Shown here: positions 17,487 through 27,283 of the stretch, piece after piece
Layout: every line of letters starts with the position of its first letter
How positions within the stretch are numbered: the first letter of the stretch is position 1
Assembly: GCF_003614975.1 (NCBI RefSeq)
Contig: NZ_QZWI01000001.1
Coordinates: 1,070,685-1,134,684 of the forward strand
Direction: 5' to 3'
Length of the DNA: 64,000 bases
Origin: Rahnella bruchi
GTDB lineage: Bacteria; Pseudomonadota; Gammaproteobacteria; Enterobacterales; Enterobacteriaceae
The notes under the pieces: generated by a model
Database searches by the model: none
Told to the model about the DNA's origin: nothing
Seen by the model: the letters and a program-made list of their open reading frames with translations, nothing else
Program-made: the position numbers and the translations under genes

Positions 17487-18305
17487 ATGAGTCGGGAAAT
17501 CAATAAAGACACGCAGTTGTGTATGTCCCTTTCCGGTCGTCCGGGAAATTTCGGCACGCGTTTTCATAATTACCTCTATCAGGCGTTAGACCTGAATTTT
17601 GTCTACAAAGCTTTTTCTACCAAAGATATCGAAGCCGCGGTGAAAGGTGTCCGCGCGCTGGGTATTCGTGGCTGCGCCGTGTCGATGCCGTTCAAGGAAG
17701 CCTGCATTCCTTTCCTCGATGAACTGGATCCTTCCGCTACCGCCATTCAGTCCGTGAATACCATCGTCAATGACGACGGTTTCCTGCGCGCATACAACAC
17801 CGACTATATTGCCGTCGCCAAATTGCTCGACAGCTATCAGGTGCCACGTGATGCCGTCTTCGCCCTGCGCGGCAGCGGCGGTATGGGTAAAGCCGTGGTC
17901 GCCGCCATCCGTGACGCCGGATTCAAAAAGGGTTACATCATTGCCCGCAATGAAGTGAACGGCCGTGCGCTGGCAGAAGAATATGGTTATGAATGGAAAG
18001 CCGAAGTCGGCGATTTACCGGTGGATATGGTGGTCAACGTCACGCCAATTGGTATGCCGGGTGCCGCAGAAGCCGAGTCGCTGGCGTTTGACAAGCAGGT
18101 GATTGACCGCGCCAGCACCGTGTTTGACGTGGTCGTAGCACCGGGCGGGACACCGCTTATCCGCTATGGCCGCGAACAGGGCAAAAAAATCATCACCGGC
18201 GAGGAAGTCGCCGCATTACAAGCTGTCGAACAGTTTGTGCTGTACACCGGCCAACGCCCGTCAGACGAGCTGATTGAGAAAGCGGCTGCGCACGCACGGG
18301 GTTAA
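17487..18305 (+). CDS. Shikimate-dehydrogenase-like oxidoreductase (HI0607/SdhL type)
   Basis: The 272-residue protein has the shikimate dehydrogenase fold: substrate-domain lysine in VSMPFKEA (Lys70), catalytic Asp in YNTDYIA (Asp106) and a nucleotide-binding GSGGMGKAV (129-134). Differences from AroE are clear: the N-terminal shikimate clamp S-x-S reads SLSGRPGNFGTRFHN, and the family NVT is replaced by AVS. This matches the SdhL class first described as HI0607 of Haemophilus influenzae, which oxidises shikimate very slowly and whose true substrate is not known. It is followed by a strong terminator and converges on the gud operon, so it is probably a single-gene unit. Confidence 0.8.
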   Translation: MSREINKDTQLCMSLSGRPGNFGTRFHNYLYQALDLNFVYKAFSTKDIEAAVKGVRALGIRGCAVSMPFKEACIPFLDELDPSATAIQSVNTIVNDDGFLRAYNTDYIAVAKLLDSYQVPRDAVFALRGSGGMGKAVVAAIRDAGFKKGYIIARNEVNGRALAEEYGYEWKAEVGDLPVDMVVNVTPIGMPGAAEAESLAFDKQVIDRASTVFDVVVAPGGTPLIRYGREQGKKIITGEEVAALQAVEQFVLYTGQRPSDELIEKAAAHARG

Positions 18306-18322
18306 GTTCTCTGCCGGAAAGT

Positions 18323-18348
18323 AAAAGCCTCTCACAAGAGAGGCTTTT
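18323..18348 (+). terminator. Rho-independent terminator after the shikimate-dehydrogenase-like gene
   Basis: AAAAGCCTCTC and GAGAGGCTTTT form an 11-base-pair stem around the loop ACAA, ending in a run of T. It is nearly symmetric and may also serve the converging gud operon. Confidence 0.85.
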
Positions 18349-18365
18349 TGATATACGCCGGTGGA

Positions 18366-19709
18366 CTAACGCACCAGACACGGCTTTTTCGGGTCGAACT
18401 TCCAGTCCGGCACCAGGAACTGCATACCCTGGGCGTCGTCGCGCGCGCCGAGGCCCATGCCTTTATACAGTTCGTGGGCTTTCATCACCTGATCCATATC
18501 CAGCTCGACGCCCAGACCCGACTGTTCGGGGACGCGCACTTTACCGCCTTTGATCTGCAACGGTTCTTTCGTCAGGCGCTGATTGCCTTCCTGCCAGATC
18601 CAGTGCGTGTCGATTGCAGTGATTTTACCCGGTGCCGCAGCGGCAACCTGAGTAAACATTGCCAGCGAAATATCAAAGTGATTATTAGAGTGTGAGCCCC
18701 AGGTCAGTCCCCATTCGTGGCACATCTGCGCCACGCGCACTGAACCTTGCATGGTCCAGAAATGCGGATCCGCCAGCGGGATATCCACGGATTTCAGCTG
18801 GATGGTATGCCCCATCTGACGCCAGTCGGTGGCAATCATATTCGTCGCCGTCGGCAAACCGGTCGCCTGACGAAACTCCGCCATCACCTCACGCCCGGAG
18901 AAGCCCTGCTCAGCACCGCAAGGATCTTCGGCATACGCCAGCACACCGCGCAGCTGTTTGCCCAGCGCGATCGCTTCATTCAGTGACCAGGCGCCGTTAG
19001 GATCCAGCGTGATGCGCGCCTGCGGGAATCGCTGCGCCAGCGCCGTTACGGCTTCGGCTTCTTCGCTGCCCGCCAGCACGCCGCCTTTGAGTTTGAAATC
19101 ATTAAAGCCGTATTTTTCATAGGCCGCTTCCGCCAGACGTACCACCGCCGCCGGTGTCAGCGCTTCTTCGTGGCGCAGACGGTACCAGTCGCAGCTGTCG
19201 CCCGGCTGGCTCTGATAGCCCAGCGAAGTCTTGTTGCGGTCGCCGACATAGAATAGATAGCCGAGCATTTCGACTTCATCGCGCTGCTGACCGTCACCCA
19301 GTAATGACGCCACGGTCACGCCCAGATGCTTGCCGAGCAAATCCAGCATCGCCGCTTCAAGGGCAGTCACCACGTGAATGGTGGTACGCAAATCAAACGT
19401 CTGTAATCCGCGACCGGAAGCATCGCGATCGGCGAATTTTTCGCGCACGGCGGTCATCACGTTTTTGTATTCACCCAGCGTTTTGCCGATCACCAGCAAA
19501 GAGGAATCCTCCAGCGTCTGGCGAATTTTCTCACCACCCGGCACTTCTCCGACGCCGGTATTACCGCTGCTGTCCTTGAGGATCAGTATATTACGGGTGA
19601 AAAACGGCGCGTGCGCACCGCTGAGATTGAGCAACATGCTGTCGTGTCCGGCAACTGGGATTACCTGCATGGAAACAATTTTTGGTGTAGATGAAGCACT
19701 CATACTCAC
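18366..19709 (-). CDS. gudD: D-glucarate dehydratase
   Basis: The 447-residue enolase-superfamily enzyme converts D-glucarate (or L-idarate) to 5-keto-4-deoxyglucarate. The active-site blocks are intact: FKLKGG with the general-base lysines (about residues 205-210), the metal-ligand strands LDPNGAW and [13 protein letters not shown], and HSNNHFD with the catalytic His. [20 protein letters not shown] distinguishes it from the neighbouring paralogue and matches E. coli GudD. It is the last gene of a gudP-gudX-gudD operon, 23 bases after gudX, and the terminator at 18323-18348 can end the transcript. Confidence 0.95.
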   Translation of the reverse strand: MSMSASSTPKIVSMQVIPVAGHDSMLLNLSGAHAPFFTRNILILKDSSGNTGVGEVPGGEKIRQTLEDSSLLVIGKTLGEYKNVMTAVREKFADRDASGRGLQTFDLRTTIHVVTALEAAMLDLLGKHLGVTVASLLGDGQQRDEVEMLGYLFYVGDRNKTSLGYQSQPGDSCDWYRLRHEEALTPAAVVRLAEAAYEKYGFNDFKLKGGVLAGSEEAEAVTALAQRFPQARITLDPNGAWSLNEAIALGKQLRGVLAYAEDPCGAEQGFSGREVMAEFRQATGLPTATNMIATDWRQMGHTIQLKSVDIPLADPHFWTMQGSVRVAQMCHEWGLTWGSHSNNHFDISLAMFTQVAAAAPGKITAIDTHWIWQEGNQRLTKEPLQIKGGKVRVPEQSGLGVELDMDQVMKAHELYKGMGLGARDDAQGMQFLVPDWKFDPKKPCLVR

Positions 19710-19732
19710 TCCTTATTGATTCAGATTCCTAA

Positions 19733-21073
19733 TCAGCGGCCCATTGCCGGGCGCTTACGATCGAATGTCCAGCCTGGGATCAGGTACTGCATGGCGATAG
19801 CATCATTGCGCGCACCGGAGGGCAGTTTCTGATGCAACTCATGGGCGCGACGGATTTGATCCATGTCGATCTCCACGCCCAGCCCCGGTTTTTCAGGGAC
19901 TTTGATTTTTCCGTTCACAATTTGCAGCGGCTCTTTGGTCAGGCGCTGGTTGCCTTCCTGCCAGATCCAGTGCGTATCAATGGCCGTCGGTTTACCCGGC
20001 ACTGCAGCGCCTACATGGGTAAACATCGCCAGCGAAATATCGAAATGGTTATTGGAATGGCAGCCCCACGTCAGGCCCCATTCGTCACAAAGTTGCGCCA
20101 CGCGCACCGCGCCGTGCATGGTCCAGAAGTGCGGATCGGCCAGCGGAATATCCACCGACTGCAACATCACCGCATGCTGCATCTCACGCCAGTTGGTGGC
20201 GATCATGTTGGTCGCCACTGGCAAACCGGTCGCACGGCGGAATTCCGCCATCACTTCACGCCCTGAAAAACCCTGCTCTGCTCCGCAAGGATCTTCGGCA
20301 TAACTGAGGATCCCGTGCAGGTCTTTGCATAGGTCGATCGCTTCATCCAGCAGCCACGCACCGTTGGGATCGACGGTAATGCGCGCATCAGGGAAACGTT
20401 TTGCCAGTGCTTTTACTGCGTCGATCTCCTGCTCGCCCGGCAGTACACCGCCTTTGAGTTTGAAATCTTTAAAACCGTAGCGGTCCTGCGCCGCTTCCGC
20501 CAGTCGCACCACCGCTTCGCTGTTCATCGCCTGCTGATGGCGCAGGTGATACCAGTCGTGAACGCCACGCGCGCCTTCCTGATAGGGAAGATCCGTTTTC
20601 TGCCGGTCGCCGACGTAGAACAGATATCCCAGCACCGTCACTTCATCGCGCTGTTTGCCTGGCCCGAGGAGCTCGCACACCGGAACGCCGAGGAATTTGC
20701 CCATCAGGTCTAAGAGTGCCGCTTCCAGTGCCGCGACAGCGTTGACGCGCAGTTCGAACGTCCACGCGCCTTTGCCGAAAGAATCAAAATCCGACGACTG
20801 ATTACCGACGTGGATCTGGTGCACCAGCCGGTTCATGCGCGCCACTTCCTGACCTTTCACCTGGGGAATGGCATCCACCAGCGTGTTGTAAATCACCTCT
20901 CCGCCCGGCGCTTCACCCACTCCGGTATTCCCGGCGCTGTCGGTCAGAATAACGATATTGCGGGTAAAATAAGCGCCATGCGCGCCGCCGATGTTCATCA
21001 GCATGCTGTCATGCCCTGCTACCGGAATGACCTGCATGTCAGTAATCACCGGTGAGGATTGCGTATTCATCAT
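19733..21073 (-). CDS. gudX: Glucarate dehydratase-related protein
   Basis: This 446-residue paralogue of GudD has the same enolase-superfamily blocks ([29 protein letters not shown]), but its N-terminal capping region ([20 protein letters not shown] and [20 protein letters not shown]) matches E. coli GudX, not GudD. GudX of E. coli shows only weak glucarate/idarate dehydration and its physiological role is unclear. It lies between the transporter and the true dehydratase, the same order as in E. coli, with 14 bases to gudP and 23 to gudD. Confidence 0.92.
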   Translation of the reverse strand: MMNTQSSPVITDMQVIPVAGHDSMLMNIGGAHGAYFTRNIVILTDSAGNTGVGEAPGGEVIYNTLVDAIPQVKGQEVARMNRLVHQIHVGNQSSDFDSFGKGAWTFELRVNAVAALEAALLDLMGKFLGVPVCELLGPGKQRDEVTVLGYLFYVGDRQKTDLPYQEGARGVHDWYHLRHQQAMNSEAVVRLAEAAQDRYGFKDFKLKGGVLPGEQEIDAVKALAKRFPDARITVDPNGAWLLDEAIDLCKDLHGILSYAEDPCGAEQGFSGREVMAEFRRATGLPVATNMIATNWREMQHAVMLQSVDIPLADPHFWTMHGAVRVAQLCDEWGLTWGCHSNNHFDISLAMFTHVGAAVPGKPTAIDTHWIWQEGNQRLTKEPLQIVNGKIKVPEKPGLGVEIDMDQIRRAHELHQKLPSGARNDAIAMQYLIPGWTFDRKRPAMGR

Positions 21074-21087
21074 GATTCTCCTTTAGC

Positions 21088-22455
21088 TCAGAAGGCGCGT
21101 AACTGGATGCGTTCGATTTTTCCGACGATAAATACGTAGCTGACGACCGCCAGTAACGCGTGAATTCCGACGTAAATCAGCGCGCCGTTGAATGATCCTG
21201 TGCTGCCGATAATGTAGCCGATGGCGATTGGCGTAATGATGCCGGAGACGTTACCGAACATGTTGAACAGGCCGCCGCTAAGTCCGCTGATTTCTTTTGG
21301 TGCGGTATCGGCCATCACCGCCCAGCCCAATGCCCCCAGCCCTTTGCCGAAGAAAGCAAAGGCCATAATGCCTACCACCATCCATTCGGTATCGACGTAG
21401 TTACAGAAGATCATCGACATCGACAGCAACATTCCGACCACAATCGGCGTTTTGCGCGCCAGCGTGAGGTTGCCGGTTCTGCGCATCAGCCAGTCGGAAA
21501 TAATCCCGCCCAGCACGCCGCCGAGGAATCCGCAAATCGCAGGCACGGAGGCCACCATCCCGGCTTTGAGAATTGACATGCCGCGCGCCTGCACCAGATA
21601 TACCGGGAACCAGGTGATGAAGAAGTAGGTCAGAGCATTGATGCAGTACTGGCCTATGTAGATGCCAATCATCATGCGGGATTTCATTAACTGTTTAATC
21701 TGAAAAAGTTTTTCGCCTTTGACTGGCGCTTTTTTGGTGGTCTTCTGATCCATATTGATCAGCGCGCCACCGGCTTCCATGTAGTCGAGCTCAGCCTGAT
21801 TTACGCCCGGATGATCTTTCGGATCGTGGATCACTTTCAGCCAGATAAAACTCAGGATGATCCCGAGACCTCCCATGAAGAAGAAGACATGCGACCAGCC
21901 AACAGTCTGAGTCAGCCAGCCCATGATCGGCGCGAAAATGACCGTGGCGAAATACTGAGCGGAGTTGAAAATGGAGACAGCGGTGCCGCGTTCCTGAGCA
22001 GGGAACCAGGCAGCGACGATCCGGCTGTTTCCGGGGAAAGAAGGCGCTTCTGCCAGCCCGACCAGGAAGCGTAACGCGAAGAGAGAAACCACAATGCCGA
22101 AGCCGCTGAATATATCGACGAAGCCTTGCAGCAGGGTAAATAAGGACCAGATGAAAATACTGTAGAAATAAACTTTCTTGGACCCGAATTTATCCAGCAA
22201 CCAGCCGCCGGGTATTTGTCCGATGACATAGGCCCATGAAAATGCCGAGAAAATATATCCCATCCCGACAGAGTCCAGCCCAATATCTTTTGCCATTGCC
22301 GAACCGGCAATAGAGAGTGTGGCACGATCGCCATAATTAAATGAGGTGACAATAAATAACATCACCACTATCCAGTAGCGCGCGTTAGTTCTTTTTTTTA
22401 CGGCACTGGCTGCTGAAACGGTAGTTTCCATGGTGTTCTCCACAATTAATGACAA
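21088..22455 (-). CDS. gudP: D-glucarate/D-galactarate MFS importer
   Basis: The 455-residue protein is an anion:cation symporter-family MFS permease with about 12 helices. It starts ...KRTNARYWIVVMLFIVTSFN and carries YGDRATLSIAG in helix 1 and the loop 2-3 motif GGWLLDKFGSKKVY, both typical of the GudP/GarP/hexuronate transporter group. It brings glucarate and related diacids into the cell using the proton gradient. It is the promoter-proximal gene of the gud operon, next to its probable activator gene cdaR, which is not the case in E. coli. Confidence 0.9.
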   Translation of the reverse strand: MSLIVENTMETTVSAASAVKKRTNARYWIVVMLFIVTSFNYGDRATLSIAGSAMAKDIGLDSVGMGYIFSAFSWAYVIGQIPGGWLLDKFGSKKVYFYSIFIWSLFTLLQGFVDIFSGFGIVVSLFALRFLVGLAEAPSFPGNSRIVAAWFPAQERGTAVSIFNSAQYFATVIFAPIMGWLTQTVGWSHVFFFMGGLGIILSFIWLKVIHDPKDHPGVNQAELDYMEAGGALINMDQKTTKKAPVKGEKLFQIKQLMKSRMMIGIYIGQYCINALTYFFITWFPVYLVQARGMSILKAGMVASVPAICGFLGGVLGGIISDWLMRRTGNLTLARKTPIVVGMLLSMSMIFCNYVDTEWMVVGIMAFAFFGKGLGALGWAVMADTAPKEISGLSGGLFNMFGNVSGIITPIAIGYIIGSTGSFNGALIYVGIHALLAVVSYVFIVGKIERIQLRAF

Positions 22456-22728
22456 CGCCTCTAAACAGAGATAAAAGTCAATCCATTCACAGAACTGTAG
22501 GGTTCAGAGAGGATGGAGCGCAGCCAGTATAAGGACAATCCATTGACCAACTCATTAGGCAAAGCGACAAGCATATACAGCAGTTTGCATTTATCTTGTT
22601 GCAAATGCCCAGCCCGGTGGGAGTTGTTTCACAAAAAGTAAAACAGCTGTGACCGGTGTCACGCCGTAAAAAAAGATGGAATCTACCCTGCCTGAAAATA
22701 ATAGAAATAATACTTTCAGACAGCCAAA
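22456..22728. promoter_or_regulatory. gudP control region with candidate CdaR site
   Basis: This 273-base gap between gudP and cdaR contains GCAAATGCCCA at 22601-22611, about 150 bases before the gudP start. The same 11 bases appear twice upstream of cdaR itself (23960-23970 and 24018-24028). A further inverted partial match (TTTGCATTT) lies at 22584-22592. The repeated motif is a good candidate for the CdaR operator; this assignment is inference from position only. Confidence 0.5.
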
Positions 22729-23889
22729 TTACAGCTGATCATTATCCAGCTGCAATGCCACATAAAGTAATAAGCGGTCGTCGAAATTACCCAGATCCAG
22801 ACCCGTTAATTCCGAGATACGGTTCAGGCGATATTCCAGAGTATTGCGGTGAATATATAGCGCTTTTGAGGTTGCCGTCGGTTGCACATTATTATGAAAC
22901 CAGGAAGCCAGCGTACGGCGCAGTAATCCATTGCCGTCGGTGGCTTTAAGCCGCGCCAGCGGGCGAACCAGTTCGTCGGCCTGCCAGCCACCGCGCAGAC
23001 TGTCGAGAAGGACGGGCAGGATCAGATCCTGATAGAAGTAACAGCGCTGTTCCGGCATCCGCTGCTTACCGACGGTCATGGTAGTACGCGCGGTCCGGTA
23101 GGAACGGGCAATGCTGCCGGGGCCGGTGAAAAAGTTGCCCAGCGAAATGCGCACACGCAGACGGCCGGTTTCAGTCATGCGGGAAAGCAGATGGTCGATA
23201 CGCTGACGGTGACTGTCCGCGTCCCAGCGATCGTAGCTGTTCAGTGCCGGTTTCAGCACCACCATTTCGGTAAGGGAAACAATAGCAATCAGATTGTCGC
23301 GCTCGGGCGTGGTTAGCAACGTTTGCAGCTGTTGCAACTCGGCCATTGCAGAATCAACGCCGAGCTGGCCGCTGTCGACTTCGACCACCGCCGCCACACG
23401 CGGACGATTCAGGTCTATGCCCAGACGCTGCGCCCATTCCATCAGCGCCGGGGAAAGCTCGTCCACACGAATAAGATTAAGCACCAGTTCTTCACGAAGA
23501 CGGCTGTCCTGCGCCAGCATATGCAGCAAACGCGCCTGTTCAAGCATCATTTCGGCGGTCATACACACCAGCTCGCCGTATTGTCGTAACTGAGCCGGAT
23601 TACCCGTCAGGCCAATTACGCCGACGATCAGCCCGTCAATGCGCAGCGGCAGGTTGATCCCCGGACGCACACCGTGCAAATGCCTTGCTACGCCTTCGTC
23701 GATATCGACAATACGTTCCTGTGAAATTGCCAGCAAAGCACCTTCGTGCAATTCACCAAGACGCTGATCGTCGCCACTGCCGATAATTCTTCCGCGTCCA
23801 TCCATGACATTCACATTACTATCAATAATTTGCATGGTACGGGCAACAATCTGTTGCGCCAGCTTTGCATCGAGATGATACGCCGACAT
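22729..23889 (-). CDS. cdaR: Sugar-diacid utilisation regulator CdaR
   Basis: The 386-residue protein matches E. coli CdaR (SdaR, 385 residues) over its whole length: an N-terminal diacid recognition domain (AQQIVARTMQIIDSNVNVMD, LHEGALLAISQ, GVIGLTGNP), a middle GGDEF-like/PucR region and a C-terminal helix-turn-helix (TATSKALYIHRNTLEYRLNR). CdaR activates galactarate, glucarate and glycerate genes. The start is set at 23889 (MSAYHLDAKLAQ) because that is where similarity to E. coli CdaR begins and GGGGA lies just upstream; the frame is open to 23952. Next to gudPXD here, so target and regulator are physically linked. Confidence 0.93.
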   Translation of the reverse strand: MSAYHLDAKLAQQIVARTMQIIDSNVNVMDGRGRIIGSGDDQRLGELHEGALLAISQERIVDIDEGVARHLHGVRPGINLPLRIDGLIVGVIGLTGNPAQLRQYGELVCMTAEMMLEQARLLHMLAQDSRLREELVLNLIRVDELSPALMEWAQRLGIDLNRPRVAAVVEVDSGQLGVDSAMAELQQLQTLLTTPERDNLIAIVSLTEMVVLKPALNSYDRWDADSHRQRIDHLLSRMTETGRLRVRISLGNFFTGPGSIARSYRTARTTMTVGKQRMPEQRCYFYQDLILPVLLDSLRGGWQADELVRPLARLKATDGNGLLRRTLASWFHNNVQPTATSKALYIHRNTLEYRLNRISELTGLDLGNFDDRLLLYVALQLDNDQL

Positions 23890-23959
23890 GGATCCCCTGC
23901 CTTGGCTTATAGTTTTATTGTCTGAAGAGCATACCCAGCAGCCAGCTGCCATACATTAT

Positions 23960-24028
23960 GCAAATGCCCAAAGAGCGGAAGCACCTATTGAAGTTGCGGG
24001 TAAAGTCACATTTTTAAGCAAATGCCCA
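23960..24028. promoter_or_regulatory. Two copies of the 11-base candidate CdaR motif upstream of cdaR
   Basis: GCAAATGCCCA occurs at 23960-23970 and 24018-24028, 58 bases apart, about 70 and 130 bases before the cdaR start. The second copy sits in a small inverted repeat (ATGCC-CAACT-GGCAT). Together with the copy upstream of gudP this suggests autoregulation by CdaR. Confidence 0.5.
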
Positions 24029-24060
24029 ACTGGCATAAGACATTGTCATAAAGAGGGGCA

Positions 24061-24087
24061 CAAAAAAGGCACGCCGAAGCGTGCCTT
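24061..24087 (-). terminator. degP transcription terminator
   Basis: Read on the minus strand, AAGGCACGC and GCGTGCCTT form a 9-base-pair stem with a 4-base TTCG loop, followed by TTTTTT. It begins about 22 bases after the degP stop codon. Confidence 0.85.
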
Positions 24088-24109
24088 ACAGAGGACGACT
24101 ACTGACGGG

Positions 24110-25561
24110 TTACTGAGCCAGCAGATAAATCGAGGTGTCGCCACGCTGAATGTCCAGCGCCAGAACGTTTGGTTTGGTGTCGAGAATTTTACGCAACTCA
24201 CCCAGATTGGCGACTTTCTGCTGGTTCACACCCAGGATCACATCGCCTTTTTTCAGGCCGATGCGAGCCGCGGTAGAACCGGCTTTCACTTCATCAACTT
24301 TCACGCCTTTCTGATCGCCTGCAGCGCCATTGCTCAGCTCAGCGCCTTCGATGCCGGTGTAAATGTTGCCGGATTCGACTTTAGGCGTCTGAGTGCTTTG
24401 TTCAATGGTGACATCAACGTTCACCGGTTTACCTTCACGCAGCAGACCCAGCGTCACTTTAGTGCCGATTGGCATAGTGCCGATATCAGCACGGAACGAG
24501 GCGAAGCTGCTGATTGGCTTGCCGTTCATGCTCAGGATCACGTCACCGGCTTTGATACCCGCTTTCTCTGCCGCAGATTTCGGCATAACCTGGCTGATGA
24601 ATGCGCCGCGCTGTGCATCCACTTTCATGGCTTTCGCCAGTTCAGAATTCAGCTCGGTGCCCATGATACCCAGCTCGCCGCGTTTCACCTGACCGAACTC
24701 GATCATCTGTTTGGACAGGTTTTTCACCATGTTACTTGGGATCGCAAAACCGATACCGATGTTGCCACCGTCCGGTGCCAGGATCGCTGTATTCAGACCA
24801 ATCAGCTCGCCATTCAGGTTCACCAGCGCACCACCGGAGTTACCCCGGTTGATTGCCGCATCGGTCTGGATGAAGTTTTCGTAGTTTTCGATATTCAGGC
24901 CCGAACGCCCCAGCGCAGAAACGATACCAGAAGTCACTGTTTCGCCCAGACCATACGGGTTACCGATTGCCACGGTGTAATCACCAACGCGCAGCTGTTC
25001 GGAATCTGCCATTTTAATCGCAGTCAGGTTTTTCGCGTTTTGCAGCTGGATAACCGCGATGTCTGAACGTGGATCTTTACCGATCACTTTCGCGTCGAAT
25101 TTACGGCCATCGTTCAGCTGAACGCTGATTTTTGTGGCATTATCAACGACATGATTATTGGTAACAACATAACCTTTGTCAGCATCAATGATGACGCCGG
25201 AACCCAGCGCGCGGAAATCTTCTTTCTGTTCAGGCGCAGGCTGACCGTCCGGTCCCTGACCGCCACCCTGGCAAACAGGTGAACCCTGGAACGGAGAACC
25301 GTCCTGGCACAGCGGCGAGTTCTGGCCAAAGAATTGCTGGAACTGCTGGCCCATGCGCGGTGTTTTCACCGGCGCGCTGCCTTCAACGTTCACACTCACC
25401 ACGGATGGCATGACTTTTTCAAGCATCGGCGCAAGGCTTGGCAGCTGTGTGGTGCTTGCAGATGAAGACGCTGTTTCAGCAGCCAGTGCAGAAGAAACCG
25501 GGGCCATTGCCATCCCGATGCTTAACGCTAATGCGCTGAGGAATAAACTCGATTTTTTCAT
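24110..25561 (-). CDS. degP: Periplasmic serine protease/chaperone DegP (HtrA)
   Basis: The 483-residue protein has a Sec signal peptide (cut after about residue 28, ALAAET), a trypsin-like domain with the triad His137 (VTNNHVVD), Asp167 (RSDIAVIQL) and Ser242 (NRGNSGGALV), and two PDZ domains (about 285-375 and 400-480, with GIMGTEL and VILGVNQQKV). DegP degrades or refolds misfolded envelope proteins as cage-like oligomers. The Q-linker loop LA contains two cysteines (SPLCQDGSPFQGSPVCQ) as in enterobacterial DegP. A sigma-E promoter upstream fits induction by envelope stress. It has its own terminator. Confidence 0.95.
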   Translation of the reverse strand: MKKSSLFLSALALSIGMAMAPVSSALAAETASSSASTTQLPSLAPMLEKVMPSVVSVNVEGSAPVKTPRMGQQFQQFFGQNSPLCQDGSPFQGSPVCQGGGQGPDGQPAPEQKEDFRALGSGVIIDADKGYVVTNNHVVDNATKISVQLNDGRKFDAKVIGKDPRSDIAVIQLQNAKNLTAIKMADSEQLRVGDYTVAIGNPYGLGETVTSGIVSALGRSGLNIENYENFIQTDAAINRGNSGGALVNLNGELIGLNTAILAPDGGNIGIGFAIPSNMVKNLSKQMIEFGQVKRGELGIMGTELNSELAKAMKVDAQRGAFISQVMPKSAAEKAGIKAGDVILSMNGKPISSFASFRADIGTMPIGTKVTLGLLREGKPVNVDVTIEQSTQTPKVESGNIYTGIEGAELSNGAAGDQKGVKVDEVKAGSTAARIGLKKGDVILGVNQQKVANLGELRKILDTKPNVLALDIQRGDTSIYLLAQ

Positions 25562-25626
25562 TTTTCAGGATCTCTTAAAATTATTGTGGCAACCAAAATA
25601 GTCGCATTGCTTGGTAGTCGTGATAC

Positions 25627-25654
25627 TGAGATGTTATTAATAGCGTGAAGTTCA
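25627..25654 (-). promoter_or_regulatory. Sigma-E promoter of degP
   Basis: On the minus strand TGAACTT (25654-25648) and TCTCA (25631-25627) are separated by exactly 16 bases. This fits the sigma-E consensus GGAACTT-N16-TCTRA and resembles the known E. coli degP promoter. It lies about 65 bases before the degP start codon. Confidence 0.8.
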
Positions 25655-25665
25655 TCATGGTCGAT

Positions 25666-25692
25666 CTGACAATGGTAAAAAAATATTGTCAG
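25666..25692. promoter_or_regulatory. Inverted repeat upstream of the degP promoter
   Basis: CTGACAAT and ATTGTCAG are perfect 8-base inverted arms around an 11-base A-rich spacer. The site lies 12 bases upstream of the sigma-E -35 element and could be a binding site for a second regulator; no known consensus was matched. Confidence 0.4.
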
Positions 25693-25768
25693 TATTTACA
25701 AATGGCGTTTTTTCAGACAGTTCCGTAAAGAAAATTAAAGAGAGTTCAATTTGTCTTTTTAAAACAAA

Positions 25769-27283
25769 TTACTCAGCCGCCATCAGCCTTCTGTATTCGT
25801 CATAGGCATAAAGGTCAGTCATCCCGCTGATATAGTCCTGAATCATTCTCGCCCGGTAATAAAACTCCTGCGCCGCATGTTCCCCTGACGGTAATCCTTC
25901 GAGAGCCGTGATCGCATTGTTGTAGGCCAGCCGATGCTTGGCAGAAATCTTATGCAACAGGCGGGTTTCAATCGGATAATTCCGGTGCGTATCCTCCTGA
26001 ACCAGCAGAGAAAAATCGGAAATCGGCATATCCAGCAGCGGGCTGTAGATATCCAGCAATCCGCTGATAACCCGGTAGCCCTGTAATTCCAGCTCTTCTA
26101 CTTCGTGATGATTGAATACCTGTTTAAAGGCTACACTTTTATAAATTTCCAACAAACGGTTAGCCTGGCTTTCATCTTCGAGCAGGGCATGATTAAAAGT
26201 GCCCTGATAAATATCTTCTATATTATCAATGAAGCGGCGGGCGGCGTGCGGAACCAGCTGCTTAACGGTCTGAACGCGCAATTCCATAAAGAAGTAATCG
26301 ACCGGATTACGGAATGTTTTGGCTTTATCCATCTTTTCGTAAGCGGTGCGAACCACTTTATCGAAGAAGTCATTTTTCTCTATCTCGCCCCATTCGCGAC
26401 ACAGGTAATTATAGAGCTGGTCAACGCTGAAAATATTCTTCTCGACCGCATCCTCCAGATCCGCAATACAGTAAGAAATATCATCCGCCGCTTCCATAAT
26501 GTAGGTCAGCGGGAAACGATTGAACTCGCCCAAACTCAGTTCGCTGCGCAGATCTTTAATAAAAGGCTCTTCTGCCAGATAAAAACCCGGTTTTTTCATC
26601 AGGTAGTCATGTGAAGGCAGTTTTGTCATCGAATAGGCCGGGCGGGTGTATTTCAAAATGCAGGCGGTCTGGCTGTAGGTCAGATTGAGTTTCAGCAAAG
26701 TAAATACCAGCCGGATGGCCTGCGCATTGCCTTCAAAATTGCACAGGTCATAGCGGATTTTGCTGCGCAGACGGTTCAGCTCAACCTCACCTGCGGCCAG
26801 GCGCAAACTTGCCACCAGACAGGAATCGGTTTCCTGCGGTGTTTCGCCACAGCTGGCGGTATCCAACCTTTTGGCAAACCAGTTATTAATAGCCGATTCA
26901 CCAAAATGCCCGAACGGCGGATTGCCGATATCGTGCATCAGGCAGGCCATTTCGACCACGCTTTCGAAGGGATCGGTAACATCGTCAAGACCATACGCTT
27001 CGAGTTTCCCCTGACGACGCAGACGGTGCAGAATTTCTTTGGCGATATGACGGCCAACCTGCTGAACTTCTAGGGAATGTGTCAGACGACTGCGGACAGC
27101 GGCATTTTTCTCCAGCGGAAAAACCTGCGTTTTTTGCTGCAAACGGCGGATGGCGGCGGAGTTAATAATGCGCCCCCGGTCGCTTTCAAACTGGCGAACC
27201 ACGTCGTACGCATCACGCACCTCAATCGGGCCGCTGAAAGGACGCTGAAAATTGAATTTCGCTTTAAAATCGATCCCGGACAT
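25769..27283 (-). CDS. dgt: Deoxyguanosinetriphosphate triphosphohydrolase
   Basis: The 504-residue enzyme splits dGTP into deoxyguanosine and triphosphate. It keeps the HD-domain metal ligands ([11 protein letters not shown] and [16 protein letters not shown], His-Asp near residue 117) and the dGTPase signature [20 protein letters not shown]. Length equals the E. coli enzyme (505). The start at 27283 ([10 protein letters not shown]) is preferred because E. coli Dgt begins at this point; the frame is open to 27316. It is divergent from mtnN and upstream of degP, as in E. coli, with degP having its own promoter. Confidence 0.93.
   Translation of the reverse strand: MSGIDFKAKFNFQRPFSGPIEVRDAYDVVRQFESDRGRIINSAAIRRLQQKTQVFPLEKNAAVRSRLTHSLEVQQVGRHIAKEILHRLRRQGKLEAYGLDDVTDPFESVVEMACLMHDIGNPPFGHFGESAINNWFAKRLDTASCGETPQETDSCLVASLRLAAGEVELNRLRSKIRYDLCNFEGNAQAIRLVFTLLKLNLTYSQTACILKYTRPAYSMTKLPSHDYLMKKPGFYLAEEPFIKDLRSELSLGEFNRFPLTYIMEAADDISYCIADLEDAVEKNIFSVDQLYNYLCREWGEIEKNDFFDKVVRTAYEKMDKAKTFRNPVDYFFMELRVQTVKQLVPHAARRFIDNIEDIYQGTFNHALLEDESQANRLLEIYKSVAFKQVFNHHEVEELELQGYRVISGLLDIYSPLLDMPISDFSLLVQEDTHRNYPIETRLLHKISAKHRLAYNNAITALEGLPSGEHAAQEFYYRARMIQDYISGMTDLYAYDEYRRLMAAE

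Noticed and set aside
23960..24028. The 11-base repeats as a catabolite-repression (CRP) site
   Set aside because: They do not match TGTGA-N6-TCACA; their exact recurrence beside gudP and cdaR fits a local regulator better.
23888..25066. A 392-codon open frame on the plus strand across degP
   Set aside because: It lies opposite to degP, has no ribosome site, and its His/Gln-rich translation matches no family; it is a mirror of degP codon usage.
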